The notes below the pieces were generated by a model. The model was not told the DNA's origin, did not search any database, and saw nothing but the letters and a program-made list of their open reading frames with translations. From Nocardioides limicola (GTDB lineage: Bacteria > Actinomycetota > Actinomycetes > Propionibacteriales > Nocardioidaceae): DNA of 64,000 nucleotides. The stretch is taken from contig NZ_JAERJA010000009.1 in assembly GCF_016827675.1 (NCBI RefSeq), positions 98,417 to 162,416 of the forward strand, read 5' to 3'. A program made the position numbers and the translations under genes. Positions 18,296-27,265 of this stretch are shown piece by piece (the first letter of the stretch is position 1; the number at the start of each line of letters is the position of its first letter).

Positions 18296-19750
18296 TCACG
18301 CCAGCCCGATCAGTGCAGCCCCGCCCCAGAGCAGCGCCGCGCACCCGAAGGCGCTCAGCCCCAACGTCGTCTCCATCACCGTCCAGGTGCGCAGCGTGGT
18401 CTTCTCGTCCATCCCGAAGAACCGGCTGACCAGCCAGAACCCGGAGTCGTTCACGTGCGAGAGCACGGTGGCGCCGGCGGCGATCGCCATCACGATCAGC
18501 GCGATCCGGAAGTCGCCGAAGCCGGCCGCTGCCACCGGTGCGGCGATCAGTCCGGCGGTGGTGGTCAGCGCCACCGTGGCCGAGCCCTGCGCGACGCGCA
18601 GTGCAGTGGCGATCAGGAACGCCTGGAGCAGGAGGGGCATCCCCAGATCGGCCAAGGAGTCGGTGAGTGCCTGGCCGATCCCGCTGACGCGCAGGACGCC
18701 GCCGAACATGCCGCCGGCGGCGGTGATCAGGATGATCGAACAGATCGGTGCCAACGACTCGTCGAGGATCTTGCTGGTCTGGCTCATCGAGCCCTGCCGG
18801 CGGCCCAGCAGCGCGATGGCGGCGAGGAGGGTCGCCAGCAGCGCGATCGGAGTGTTGCCGATGAGTCGGAGGGCGTCGGTCAGCACCGACTGGCTGATCA
18901 CCTCGGCCTGGATCAGAGTGGACGCTCCGGTGTTCAACGAGATCAACACCATCGGGGTCAGCAACAGGCCGAGCACCAGTGGGAACGATGGGGCGTCAGT
19001 GCGCCGCCGGGTCGCCACACCCGCACCGGAACCGGTCGAGGGGCCGTCACTGTCACGGACCGTGCCGTCGTTGTTGCGGACCTGCCCGAACAGGGCGGTG
19101 GGCACGTCGACCTGGATCCGGGCGCCGAGGAAGCCCGCCACCCGGTAGGCGCCGACGTACCAGGAGATGATCGCGACCGGGACACCGACGAGCAGGATCA
19201 CGCCGATGTCGCCACCGAGGCTCACCCCAGCCGCGACCGGACCGGGATGCGGCGGGACCAAGGCGTGCATGGCGGCGAAGGCGCCGGCAGCCGGCAGTGC
19301 GTAGAGCAGCACCGATCCGCCGAAGCGGCGGGCCACGGTGAGGATGATCGGGAGGAAGACGACCAGACCGGCGTCGAAGAAGATCGGGAACCCGAAGATC
19401 AGCGCCGCCACTCCCAGGGCCATCGGAGCCCGGCGCTCACCGAACCGACCCACCAGGGTGTCGGCGAGCACCTGTGCACCGCCCGTGATCTCGAGCAGGC
19501 GGCCGAGCATCACCCCGAATCCGACCAACAGTGCCACCGCCCCCAGTGTGCTGTTGAACCCGAAGGCGAGTGCGGCCGGGATGTCGGCCACCGGGATGCC
19601 GGCGGCCAGGGCCGTGAGCACGCTGACGAGCACCAGCGACACGAACGCGTGCAGGCGCAGTTTCATGATCAGCACGAGCAGCGTGGCGACGGCGCCAGCG
19701 GCGATGAGCAGCAGCACGGCGGCGCCGTATGCGGGGGTGATTGCTTCCAC
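18296..19750 (-). CDS. gntP: Gluconate:H+ symporter, GntP family
   Basis: A 484-residue membrane protein with about twelve to fourteen hydrophobic segments. The family blocks GFPIFFDAGLVVFLPI and VPPHPGPVAAGVSLGGD are present. It imports gluconate for GntK. GTG 19750 has AGGAGA seven bases upstream. Around residues 225-255 a loop reads RNNDGTVRDSDGPSTGSGAG, polar and low-complexity, with DNA resembling a dispersed palindrome. A palindromic probable GntR site lies upstream. Confidence 0.9.
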   Translation of the reverse strand: MEAITPAYGAAVLLLIAAGAVATLLVLIMKLRLHAFVSLVLVSVLTALAAGIPVADIPAALAFGFNSTLGAVALLVGFGVMLGRLLEITGGAQVLADTLVGRFGERRAPMALGVAALIFGFPIFFDAGLVVFLPIILTVARRFGGSVLLYALPAAGAFAAMHALVPPHPGPVAAGVSLGGDIGVILLVGVPVAIISWYVGAYRVAGFLGARIQVDVPTALFGQVRNNDGTVRDSDGPSTGSGAGVATRRRTDAPSFPLVLGLLLTPMVLISLNTGASTLIQAEVISQSVLTDALRLIGNTPIALLATLLAAIALLGRRQGSMSQTSKILDESLAPICSIILITAAGGMFGGVLRVSGIGQALTDSLADLGMPLLLQAFLIATALRVAQGSATVALTTTAGLIAAPVAAAGFGDFRIALIVMAIAAGATVLSHVNDSGFWLVSRFFGMDEKTTLRTWTVMETTLGLSAFGCAALLWGGAALIGLA

Positions 19751-19813
19751 GTCGGTGTCTCCTGGATCCGGGCGCCTCCGGTGTGATGGCGCTCACGTCC
19801 CACCTACTGTGAC

Positions 19814-19832
19814 GCAAAGGTACTACTTTTGC
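19814..19832. promoter_or_regulatory. Probable GntR operator upstream of gntP
   Basis: GCAAAGGTACTACTTTTGC is a near-perfect palindrome (16 of 19 positions symmetric), in the size and style of FadR/GntR-class operators, about 65 bases before the gntP start. Confidence 0.5.
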
Positions 19833-19860
19833 AACCCCCTGGATCGGGGACTCTGCGGCC

Positions 19861-21444
19861 TCACCGGCCGACGTCGAGGAGCTCGTGCGCCAGGTCGCTG
19901 CTGGCCCGGTAGTCGACCTTGCTGACCGGGGTGCGTGGCACCAGTTCGACGAAGAGGATCTCCTTGGGGACCTTGTAGTTGGCGATCAGGGCGCGGCAGT
20001 GGTCGCGCAGGTCATCGGCGGAGACGGTGGCGCCCTCGCGGCGCTGGACCAGGGCAGTGACCTGCTGGCCCCAGCGCTCGTGGGGGGTGCCGACCACGGC
20101 GGCGTCGAAGACGTCCTCGTGGCGCAACAGCACCGACTCGACCTCCTCGGGGTGCACCTTCTCGCCGCCGGTGTTGATGCTGACCGAGCCGCGGCCCAGC
20201 ACGGTCACCGAGCCGTCGTCCTCTCGGCGAGCCATGTCTCCGGGGATGGCCCAGCGGCGTCCGTCGATCTCCTTGAAGGTGGCCGCGGTCTTCTCCGGGT
20301 CCTTGTAGTAGCCCAGCGGCACCGGCCCGGAGCGCGCCAGCATCCCGGTGACGCCCGGCGGGCAGGGGCGGAACTCGGGGTCGAAGACCTCGACGTCCTC
20401 GGAGACCTGGAAGCGGGGGGCGCCGTGCGCACCCTCGGAGCCGTCATCGACCCGTGATCCGGTGGCGCCGGACTCCGAGGCGCCATAGGAGTCGAGGATG
20501 AACCGACCCGGCAACGCCTTGCGGATCTCCTCGCGGACCCCCTCCGACAGCGGCGCCGCGCCGTTGGAGACTGCCACCAGACTGCTCAGGTCCCAGCGGT
20601 CCGGCTCGGCGAGGATCGCCTCGGCCACCGGCCGGCCCATCGCGTCGCCGAGGAAGGTCAGCGAGTTCACGCCCGCCGCCTCGACGAGGTCCAGGATCTT
20701 CTCGGCCTGGAAGTGGGGCTCGGTGTAGAGCGAGACGGTATGACCGGCCACATGCCCGTTGCCCAGGATCCACTGGCTGCCGCCGTGCATCATCGGCCCG
20801 CAGGCGAGCAGCACCATCGGGTTCTCGTTCCCGGCGGCCTCGGTGGCGAGCTGTTCGACCGAGTCGATCGGCGCTCCGTAGCGGGCGGCGTTCAGAGCCG
20901 CCCGGATGATGTCGTCGTGGCGCCAGACGACGCCCTTGGGCTGGCCGGTGGTGCCGCCGGTGTAGAGCACGTAGTGGTCGTCGCTGCTGCGCCCGTTGCT
21001 CGGGCGGTCGGGGGAGGCTGCGGCGAGGAGGGCGTCGTACTCCTCGCCCATCACGATCGTGTGCTTGAGCGTGGGCAGGTCGAGGCCGGCGACCATCTCC
21101 GCGAACTCGGGGGCCACGATCGCGGCCACGCAGTCGGCGTTGTCGTAGAGGTAGGCCAACTCCTCGTGCAGGTACTTGTAGTTGACGTTGATCGGCACCG
21201 CACGGGCCTTGAAGCAGCCGTAGAGGGCGTCGACCCACTCGATCCGGTTGGGAGCGTGTACGGCGACGTGATCGCCGGGCTGGATGCCCAGCCCGGTCAG
21301 ATGGTTGGCCAGCCTGGTGGCACGCTCGTCGATCTCGGCGTAGGTGTAGGTGCGGCCCATGGTGAAGACGGCGATGCGGTCGGGCACCGCGTCGGCCATG
21401 GCCTCGAGGACGTCGGCAAGGTTCAGGGGAGTGTTCTGGCTCAC
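19861..21444 (-). CDS. Acyl-CoA synthetase, FadD19-like
   Basis: A 527-residue AMP-forming acyl-CoA ligase. The AMP-binding motif is YTGGTTGQPKGVVWRHDD. GRGSVSINTGGEKVHPEEVE in the hinge and PLGYYKDPEKTAATF closely recall mycobacterial FadD19, the ligase for branched steroid side chains. The C-terminal catalytic Lys is expected in TPVSKVDYR. A TAGAACGTGTTCT box 18 bases before the start matches the KstR operator core, supporting a lipid or sterol role. No other sterol genes are in the window, so substrate remains open. Confidence 0.82.
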   Translation of the reverse strand: MSQNTPLNLADVLEAMADAVPDRIAVFTMGRTYTYAEIDERATRLANHLTGLGIQPGDHVAVHAPNRIEWVDALYGCFKARAVPINVNYKYLHEELAYLYDNADCVAAIVAPEFAEMVAGLDLPTLKHTIVMGEEYDALLAAASPDRPSNGRSSDDHYVLYTGGTTGQPKGVVWRHDDIIRAALNAARYGAPIDSVEQLATEAAGNENPMVLLACGPMMHGGSQWILGNGHVAGHTVSLYTEPHFQAEKILDLVEAAGVNSLTFLGDAMGRPVAEAILAEPDRWDLSSLVAVSNGAAPLSEGVREEIRKALPGRFILDSYGASESGATGSRVDDGSEGAHGAPRFQVSEDVEVFDPEFRPCPPGVTGMLARSGPVPLGYYKDPEKTAATFKEIDGRRWAIPGDMARREDDGSVTVLGRGSVSINTGGEKVHPEEVESVLLRHEDVFDAAVVGTPHERWGQQVTALVQRREGATVSADDLRDHCRALIANYKVPKEILFVELVPRTPVSKVDYRASSDLAHELLDVGR

Positions 21445-21461
21445 ACCCCTACTCTGCCCGG

Positions 21462-21474
21462 TAGAACGTGTTCT
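21462..21474. promoter_or_regulatory. KstR-like operator upstream of the fadD gene
   Basis: TAGAACGTGTTCT matches the KstR core TNNAACNNGTTNNA at the inner AAC/GTT and most flanking positions. It lies between the fadD19-like and Fic genes. Confidence 0.45.
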
Positions 21475-21646
21475 CGTCTAGTGGTTGGCTCAAACAACTG
21501 TTCTTGCGGTAGACACACCGCCACCCGCCCCGCAATACCCTTGAGTGCGCTGCGTTCGGACGTTTTACGGCTAGGATTGCTGCCAATAGGCGGAAATTTC
21601 TGGCGTAATCGCTGCATTCGGGCCACGTGGGAGCACTATTCTGACC

Positions 21647-23152
21647 ATGAACGCTGCGTCACATGAACGACACCCTGCTGGCGTGCTGGAGATCGCGCGA
21701 ACCAGCACCGACCGCGCTCGTCTGTCTCGCCAGCGTAGAGCAGGTCGGGCGTTGCAACTCGCGCCGGGGATCTATGCGGTCGGGGCGACGCTTCCGCCCG
21801 CGGCGGTTGCGCGTCATCATCTGCTCGCCGTCGTCGCGCACGTCTGGCCTTCCGCGGTCATCTGCGACCGGTCCGCCCTCGCGGGAGGCCAACCCGTCGA
21901 CGACTACCTGTTCATCTGCCACCCGCAGCCGCCGCGCGCCACTGCGCTGCGATTGCCGGGAGTGACGGTGGCACCGCGCATCGGACCCGGCCCGCTGCCC
22001 GGGGACATGCCGATGCCGGAGGGATTGGTCGTCTCCGGTCCAGTCCGGCAGCTCTTGGAGAACATCCCAGCTCGCGGTCGCCCCGGGAACCCGCCCCGGC
22101 TGGCCGGCGTGGAAGCGATCGAAGACAGGATCGAGGAGGAAGCACGTCGTGGCGGGCCCGGGAAGATCGCCCGGATGCTGGAGAGCCTGGAGGTGATTCG
22201 GGGGTCCTTCCCCGAGAGATCGGCCGAGAAGGTGCGGCAACGGCTCGCCGCGCTCGTTGGGACCGCGCTCAGCGACACGCCCGTTTCCGCGCAGTACGCC
22301 GCACGCTTGGGCGGCCAGCCCTACGACCAAGGCCGGCTGGACCTCATCGCGGGCATGATCGAGACGCTTCAACACACACCGCCATCACCACGGCCAACCC
22401 TCGGCGACCCGAGGCGCTGGGAGTGGGAACCGTTCTTCGAGTCCTACTTCTCCAACTTCATCGAGGGCACTGAGTTCGGCGTCGAGGAGGCCCGGCAGAT
22501 CGCAGTCGAAGGCCTGCAGTTCCATGACCGTCCCCAAGACGCGCACGACATCGCCGCGACCTACCGGCTCGTTTCCGACCACCAGTTGGCCACCCGGGTG
22601 CCGCGCACTGGCGACGAACTCGTGGCACTACTGCGCAGCCACCACGCCACGCTGATGGCGGCCCGCCCGGACAAGAACCCCGGCGAGTTCAAGGCCAGGC
22701 CGAACTTCGCCGGAGGCTACGAGTTCGTCTCTCCCGATCTCGTCGAGGGCACCCTCCGTCGCGGGTTCGAGCTCCTCGACGGACTCACCGACCCGTTCCA
22801 GCGTGCGCTCGCGATGATGCTGTTGCTCACCGAGGCGCATCCCTTCGACGACGGCAACGGCCGAATCGCTCGCATCCTCGCCAACGCGGAGCTCTCACAC
22901 GCTGGTCAGGTCCGCATCATCGTCCCCACCAGCTACCGCAACGACTACATCGCCGGCCTCAACGGGGTGAGCAACCGTGCCGGACAAGGCCAGACCCTGA
23001 TCTCCATCCTTGACTTCGCCCAGCGATGGACAGCGGCCGTGGACTGGTCGACATACGAACTGGCACATCAGCAACTGACCTACGCCAACGCCTATGTCGA
23101 CCCCGGCATCGCAGAACGAAGCGGACAGCGTCTGCGCATGCCGGCTCGCTGA
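21647..23152 (+). CDS. Fic-domain AMPylase with AbiEi-like N-terminal region
   Basis: A 501-residue protein. The C-terminal half has the full Fic motif HPFDDGNGRIAR (H398-R409) for transfer of AMP from ATP to a target hydroxyl. An inhibitory motif SNFIEG (269-274, S-x3-E-G) lies about 130 residues upstream, the class II autoinhibited layout. The N-terminal 110 residues (RRAGRALQLAPGIYAVG, VAAHVWPSAVICDRSAL) resemble the wing-helix of AbiEi-type antitoxins. Fusion of the two is unusual. The upstream gap is AT-richer than its neighbours, hinting at transfer. The target protein is unknown. Confidence 0.8.
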   Translation: MNAASHERHPAGVLEIARTSTDRARLSRQRRAGRALQLAPGIYAVGATLPPAAVARHHLLAVVAHVWPSAVICDRSALAGGQPVDDYLFICHPQPPRATALRLPGVTVAPRIGPGPLPGDMPMPEGLVVSGPVRQLLENIPARGRPGNPPRLAGVEAIEDRIEEEARRGGPGKIARMLESLEVIRGSFPERSAEKVRQRLAALVGTALSDTPVSAQYAARLGGQPYDQGRLDLIAGMIETLQHTPPSPRPTLGDPRRWEWEPFFESYFSNFIEGTEFGVEEARQIAVEGLQFHDRPQDAHDIAATYRLVSDHQLATRVPRTGDELVALLRSHHATLMAARPDKNPGEFKARPNFAGGYEFVSPDLVEGTLRRGFELLDGLTDPFQRALAMMLLLTEAHPFDDGNGRIARILANAELSHAGQVRIIVPTSYRNDYIAGLNGVSNRAGQGQTLISILDFAQRWTAAVDWSTYELAHQQLTYANAYVDPGIAERSGQRLRMPAR

Positions 23153-23369
23153 GGCGGCCGGACGTGAGCGGCGTGATTGGTCGATGCAATGTGAGTTCGG
23201 TGGGTGAGTCGCTCAGTTGGAGATGGACTCGACGGTCGTCTTGTTCTGACCGCACTCGGTGTGGTGCGCGTACTTCGGCATCCGGCACGCACCGTCAGTC
23301 AGCTGCCTGTCTCTCAGCGGCGCGCCCAGTCGTACCTCGATCACGGAGGCAGCGGCAAGGATGGGCCAG
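23153..23369. other. Intergenic gap, nothing recognised
   Basis: The 217 bases between the Fic gene and the DASS permease (convergent) hold only short spurious frames; no strong hairpin, repeat or coding remnant was seen. Confidence 0.5.
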
Positions 23370-25193
23370 TTAGACCCAGAAGTGCCAGATCGCGGTGCTC
23401 GTCACCACCATCAGGATCAGGTTCAGCGGCCCCCCGACCTTGGCGAAGTCGGTGAACTTGTAGAGCCCGGTGCCGAAGACCATCGCGTTGGTCTGGTACC
23501 CCACAGGCGAGAGGAAGCTGGTGGAGGCGGCGAACATCACCACCAGGACCATCGCGATCGGGGCGATCTCCAGGCCGGCCGCCAGCGTCACCGCCACGGG
23601 GATCAGGATCGCCACCGACGCGTTGTTGCTGACCACCTCGGTGAGCAGTGTGGTCAGCGCGTAGAGCGCCATCATCACCAGCAGCGGATGCCAGCCCGCC
23701 GCCGGACCGGCGATCAGGCTCCCCAGCCATTCGGCGCCGCCCGACTTGGTCATCGCGATGCCGAGGGGGATCACCCCGGCCAGCAGGAAGATGACGTCCC
23801 AGGCCACGCCCGAGTACAGGTCCTCCTTGATGATGCAGCCGGTGGTCACCATCGCCACCACACCCAGGATCGCGGTCACCACGATCGGCAGCGGGGTCAG
23901 CGCCGCGCCGGCCACCACGGCCAGCACGATCCCGCCGGTCAGCCACATCCGGCGGCGGTCGAACTCGTCCTCGAACTGGCTCAGCAGCACCAGATCCGGA
24001 TGCCGACGCAGTCGGGAGAGACCGTCCTTGGCCACCTCCAGGAGCAGGATCTCCCCGACCCGGAGCCGTTCGTCGCCGAGGCGGGCCGCGGTCAGGCTCG
24101 GCGTCTCGATGCCGACTAGCCTGGCCCGGTAGCGCGTCCAGAAACCGATCGCGCGGGAGCGCTGGCCCGTGTAGAGCAGACGGTTCCGCACCAGCGCCCG
24201 GACCAGGTAGCCCTCCCCATGGGCGACGATCTGGCCGTCCGGATCGGCAAGCACATCGACGGCCTCGTCAGCGATCAGGTCCGCGATCTGCCTGATGGTG
24301 CCGCGGACCTGGACGATGTCCCCGGCCGCCAACTCGACCTGCTCCGGGGCATCCCGGAACGACTTGCCGTCCCTGACCACCTTGAGCAACTGCACCGAGG
24401 AGGCCTTGCGAGAGTCGCCGAGCGACCTGCCCAGCCACGAACTCTCCGGGCGGGCACGCAGTTCGACGACGAACTCCTCCTCGGCGTCCAGGTCGCCACC
24501 GAGGTCCTCCTCGGGCAGCAGGAACCGGCCCACCACCAGGAAGTAGACGAGACCGGTGGCCAGCACGATGAGTCCCACATGGGTGAACTCGAACATCCCG
24601 ATCTCGCGTTCGAAGCCGGGGGTGTCGGCCAGGATCGAGGAGGCCAGGATGTTCGTCGAGGTGCCGATCAGGGTCAGCATCCCGCCCAGCATCCCGAAGA
24701 AGCTCAGCGGCATCAGCACCTTGGCGGCGCGCATGCCGAGGGTGCGACACATCTCCAGCGCGAACGGGATCGCCACAGCTACCGCGGCGGTGTTGTTGAC
24801 GACGCCGGACATCAGCCCGACCATCGCGGCGGTGACCAGGAACAGGCGGAACTCGGACTGCCCGACGAACGGCAGCAGTCGTCGACCCAGGGCGTGCATC
24901 AGCCCCGAACGTTGGATCCCGGCCGACAGGATGAACATCGCCAGCACCGTGACGGTGGCCGGGCTGGAGAGACCGGAGAGCCCTTCGTTCACGTTCGGGA
25001 AGGCGCCGGGCAGGTCGATGCCCCGCTCCCGCAGCCACGGCACCCGCTGGACGAGGGGGTCGCCGAGCAGCGGGATCACCATCAACGTCACCAGGATCGC
25101 CAGCGCGGTCACGTCCAGGGGGAGCTTCTGGCTGGCGAAGAGGTAGAGCGCGCCCGCCACCACGGCGAACACGATCGCGATCTCGATCGTCAT
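23370..25193 (-). CDS. SLC13/DASS-type anion permease with two TrkA-C domains
   Basis: About 607 residues. Hydrophobic segments flank a central cytoplasmic part (about 200-400) with two RCK/TrkA-C-like domains (SVQLLKVVRDGKSFRDAP and AARLGDERLRVGEILLLE). Membrane motifs GVVNNTAAVAVAIPFAL and EVVSNNASVAILIPVAV are the paired SNT-type substrate/sodium-binding loops, and the C-terminal SPVGYQTNAMVFG is typical. The family moves sulfate, phosphate or dicarboxylates. ATG 25193 (MTIEIAIVF) is chosen over GTG 25217, which would crowd divergent recO. Substrate is undecided. Confidence 0.85.
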   Translation of the reverse strand: MTIEIAIVFAVVAGALYLFASQKLPLDVTALAILVTLMVIPLLGDPLVQRVPWLRERGIDLPGAFPNVNEGLSGLSSPATVTVLAMFILSAGIQRSGLMHALGRRLLPFVGQSEFRLFLVTAAMVGLMSGVVNNTAAVAVAIPFALEMCRTLGMRAAKVLMPLSFFGMLGGMLTLIGTSTNILASSILADTPGFEREIGMFEFTHVGLIVLATGLVYFLVVGRFLLPEEDLGGDLDAEEEFVVELRARPESSWLGRSLGDSRKASSVQLLKVVRDGKSFRDAPEQVELAAGDIVQVRGTIRQIADLIADEAVDVLADPDGQIVAHGEGYLVRALVRNRLLYTGQRSRAIGFWTRYRARLVGIETPSLTAARLGDERLRVGEILLLEVAKDGLSRLRRHPDLVLLSQFEDEFDRRRMWLTGGIVLAVVAGAALTPLPIVVTAILGVVAMVTTGCIIKEDLYSGVAWDVIFLLAGVIPLGIAMTKSGGAEWLGSLIAGPAAGWHPLLVMMALYALTTLLTEVVSNNASVAILIPVAVTLAAGLEIAPIAMVLVVMFAASTSFLSPVGYQTNAMVFGTGLYKFTDFAKVGGPLNLILMVVTSTAIWHFWV

Positions 25194-25231
25194 GTGCCGA
25201 AACCCTACGGCTCGCACGGCAGAATGGGCGG

Positions 25232-25966
25232 GTGCCCCTCTATCGCGACGAGGCGATCGTGCTGCGCACCCACAAGTTGGGTGAGGCCGATCGCATCATC
25301 ACCATGCTGACCCGCCACCGCGGTCAGGTGCGTGCCGTGGCGCGTGGGGTACGACGTACCAGCTCACGGTGGGGGTCGCGGCTGGAGCCGTTCACCCACG
25401 TCGACCTGCAACTGGCCGAGGGTCGCTCCCTGGACACGATCACCCAGGCCGAGACCCTGTCCCCCTTCTCGGGGCAGTTGGGTGGCGACTACGAGCGTTA
25501 CACCTCCGCCTCGGTGATGGCCGAGACCGCTCAGCGCCTGGTCCCGGAGCCGGGGGAGCCGGCGCTGCAACAGTTCCTGCTGCTCGTCGGCGGCCTGCGG
25601 GCGCTGGCGTCGGGGGAGCGGGCCCCCGGTGACGTGCTGGACTCCTACCTGCTCCGTTCACTGGCGGTGGCCGGTTATGCCCCCACCTTCGAGACCTGTG
25701 CCGGGTGCAGTGCGCCGGGCCCGCACCGGTGGTTCCACGTCAGCGCCGGCGGCGTGCTCTGCGGCAGTTGCCGACTGCCGGGATCGGCGAGCCCCACCCC
25801 CGAATCGGTGTTGCTGATGGGTGCCCTGCTGACCGGCGAGTGGGCGACCGTGGAGAGCGGGGACGTACGCCACCGCCGGGAGGCCAGCGGCATGGTCACC
25901 GCCTACCTCCAGTGGCACCTGGAGCGAGGTCTGCGGTCGCTGCCGCTGGTCGATCGGGGTCGCTGA
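25232..25966 (+). CDS. recO: DNA repair protein RecO
   Basis: A 244-residue recombination mediator loading RecA on SSB-coated DNA in the RecFOR pathway. It has an N-terminal OB-fold (MPLYRDEAIVLRTHKLGEAD), a helical middle and a four-Cys zinc site (CAGC, about 151-154; CGSC, about 173-176). It starts at GTG 25232 with a CAGAAT hexamer six bases upstream. Following era by several genes and preceding uppS, it keeps the usual actinobacterial order. Confidence 0.93.
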   Translation: MPLYRDEAIVLRTHKLGEADRIITMLTRHRGQVRAVARGVRRTSSRWGSRLEPFTHVDLQLAEGRSLDTITQAETLSPFSGQLGGDYERYTSASVMAETAQRLVPEPGEPALQQFLLLVGGLRALASGERAPGDVLDSYLLRSLAVAGYAPTFETCAGCSAPGPHRWFHVSAGGVLCGSCRLPGSASPTPESVLLMGALLTGEWATVESGDVRHRREASGMVTAYLQWHLERGLRSLPLVDRGR

Positions 25967-25988
25967 GCCTGCGCCCGCGTCGACGTCC

Positions 25989-26450
25989 CTAGTCGGGGTC
26001 GGGGATCTCGTCGTGCTCGATCCACCCGGTCACCGTGTCGTTGAAGCGGGTCAGCGCGCGGGCGAACTCGTCGCGCTCCTGGGCAGACCAGTCGGCAAGG
26101 ATCAGGTCGAGCATCTTGCGACGATAGTTCTGCGCCTGGACGACGGCCTCCTCGCCCTCGGGCGTGAGCGCCAGCAGCGAGGCGCGACGATCCATCGGGT
26201 CGGCCTGCTTGGTGGCCAGACCGAGCTTCTCCACCGCTTGCACCTGTCGGGTGATGGTGGACGGGTCCAGGTTGAACGCGGTGGCGATCGCCCCGAGTCG
26301 TTGCGGCCCCTGGGAGTGGATCAGGCGCAGGATCCCGTACGCCGATCGCTCCAGAGCGATGTCCCCCGACGACGTTCGCACGTGAATGGCCACGGTGCGC
26401 CTCAGCAGTGTGAACAGCTGCTGCTCGATCACGTTGTTCGGGTTGGTCAT
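25989..26450 (-). CDS. MarR-family transcriptional regulator
   Basis: A 153-residue winged-helix protein. The DNA-binding part is GPQRLGAIATAFNLDPSTIT followed by RQVQAVEKLGL and the wing PMDRRASLLALT, standard MarR features. Helices at both ends give the dimer. ATG 26450 is six bases after a TATAGT box. It lies convergent to recO and divergent from uppS. No ligand or target gene can be named. Confidence 0.88.
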   Translation of the reverse strand: MTNPNNVIEQQLFTLLRRTVAIHVRTSSGDIALERSAYGILRLIHSQGPQRLGAIATAFNLDPSTITRQVQAVEKLGLATKQADPMDRRASLLALTPEGEEAVVQAQNYRRKMLDLILADWSAQERDEFARALTRFNDTVTGWIEHDEIPDPD

Positions 26451-26456
26451 GGCGGA

Positions 26457-26462
26457 ACTATA
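26457..26462 (-). promoter_or_regulatory. -10 box of the MarR gene
   Basis: TATAGT on the minus strand six bases before ATG 26450. Confidence 0.45.
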
Positions 26463-26471
26463 GGCACCGCC

Positions 26472-26477
26472 TACGCT
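26472..26477 (+). promoter_or_regulatory. -10 box of uppS
   Basis: TACGCT eight bases before GTG 26486. Confidence 0.45.
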
Positions 26478-26485
26478 TCGATGCT

Positions 26486-27265
26486 GTGAGCCATGCCGTG
26501 CGACCACCGACTCCGCATCCCTCGGGCGCCCGACCGCCGCAGATCCCGGCGCAGTTCCTGCCCGAGCACGTGGCGGTGATCATGGACGGCAACGGTCGCT
26601 GGGCCAAGGAGCGGGGGCTCCCGCGGACCGCGGGGCATGCCCAGGGCGAGCACGCGCTCTTCGAGGTCGTCTCCGGGGCCATCGAGCTGGGCGTCAAGGC
26701 GGTGTCGGCGTACGCGTTCTCCACCGAGAACTGGTCCCGGTCACCCGACGAGGTTCGGTGGCTGATGGGCTTCAACCGAGACGTGGTGCGTCGCCGACGC
26801 GAGGAGATGCACGAGATGGGCATCCGGGTCCGCTGGGCCGGCCGCGCACCCCGACTGTGGAAGTCCGTCATCAAGGAGCTCCGGACCGCCGAGGAACTGA
26901 CCCGGCACAACACCGTGTGCACGTTGACGATGTGCGTCAACTACGGCGGTCGGGCCGAGTTGACCGACGCGGTACGCCGCATCGGTGCTGAGGTGGCTGC
27001 CGGTCGCCTGGATCCGGCCCGGATCACGGAGGCGACGATCGCCAGGAACCTCTACGTGCCCGAGTTGTCCGAGGCGGACATGGTCTGGCGAACGTCAGGG
27101 GAGCAGCGGCTCTCCAACTTCTTGACCTGGCAGGCGGCGTACGCCGAGTTCGTCTTCAGCGATGTGCTGTGGCCGGACGTGGATCGACGACACCTCTGGG
27201 CGGCCTGCGAGGAGTATGCGGCCCGGGATCGCCGCTACGGCGGCGCGCAACCCAACGACGTCTAG
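26486..27265 (+). CDS. uppS: Cis-isoprenyl diphosphate synthase (UppS family)
   Basis: A 259-residue cis-prenyltransferase making the polyprenyl phosphate carrier for cell-wall synthesis. MDGNGRWAKERGLPRTAGH contains the catalytic Asp and P-loop; AFSTENWSR and the RTSGEQRLSNFLTWQ block bind substrate. The usual DPDLVIRTSG reads EADMVWRTSG here. Chain length of the product cannot be told. It is convergent with zur, with the two coding regions overlapping by four bases. Confidence 0.93.
   Translation: MSHAVRPPTPHPSGARPPQIPAQFLPEHVAVIMDGNGRWAKERGLPRTAGHAQGEHALFEVVSGAIELGVKAVSAYAFSTENWSRSPDEVRWLMGFNRDVVRRRREEMHEMGIRVRWAGRAPRLWKSVIKELRTAEELTRHNTVCTLTMCVNYGGRAELTDAVRRIGAEVAAGRLDPARITEATIARNLYVPELSEADMVWRTSGEQRLSNFLTWQAAYAEFVFSDVLWPDVDRRHLWAACEEYAARDRRYGGAQPNDV

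Noticed and set aside
23259..24119. 286-codon plus-strand frame opposite the DASS permease
   Set aside because: The translation is a low-complexity His/Arg/Gln mixture typical of antisense frames in GC-rich DNA.
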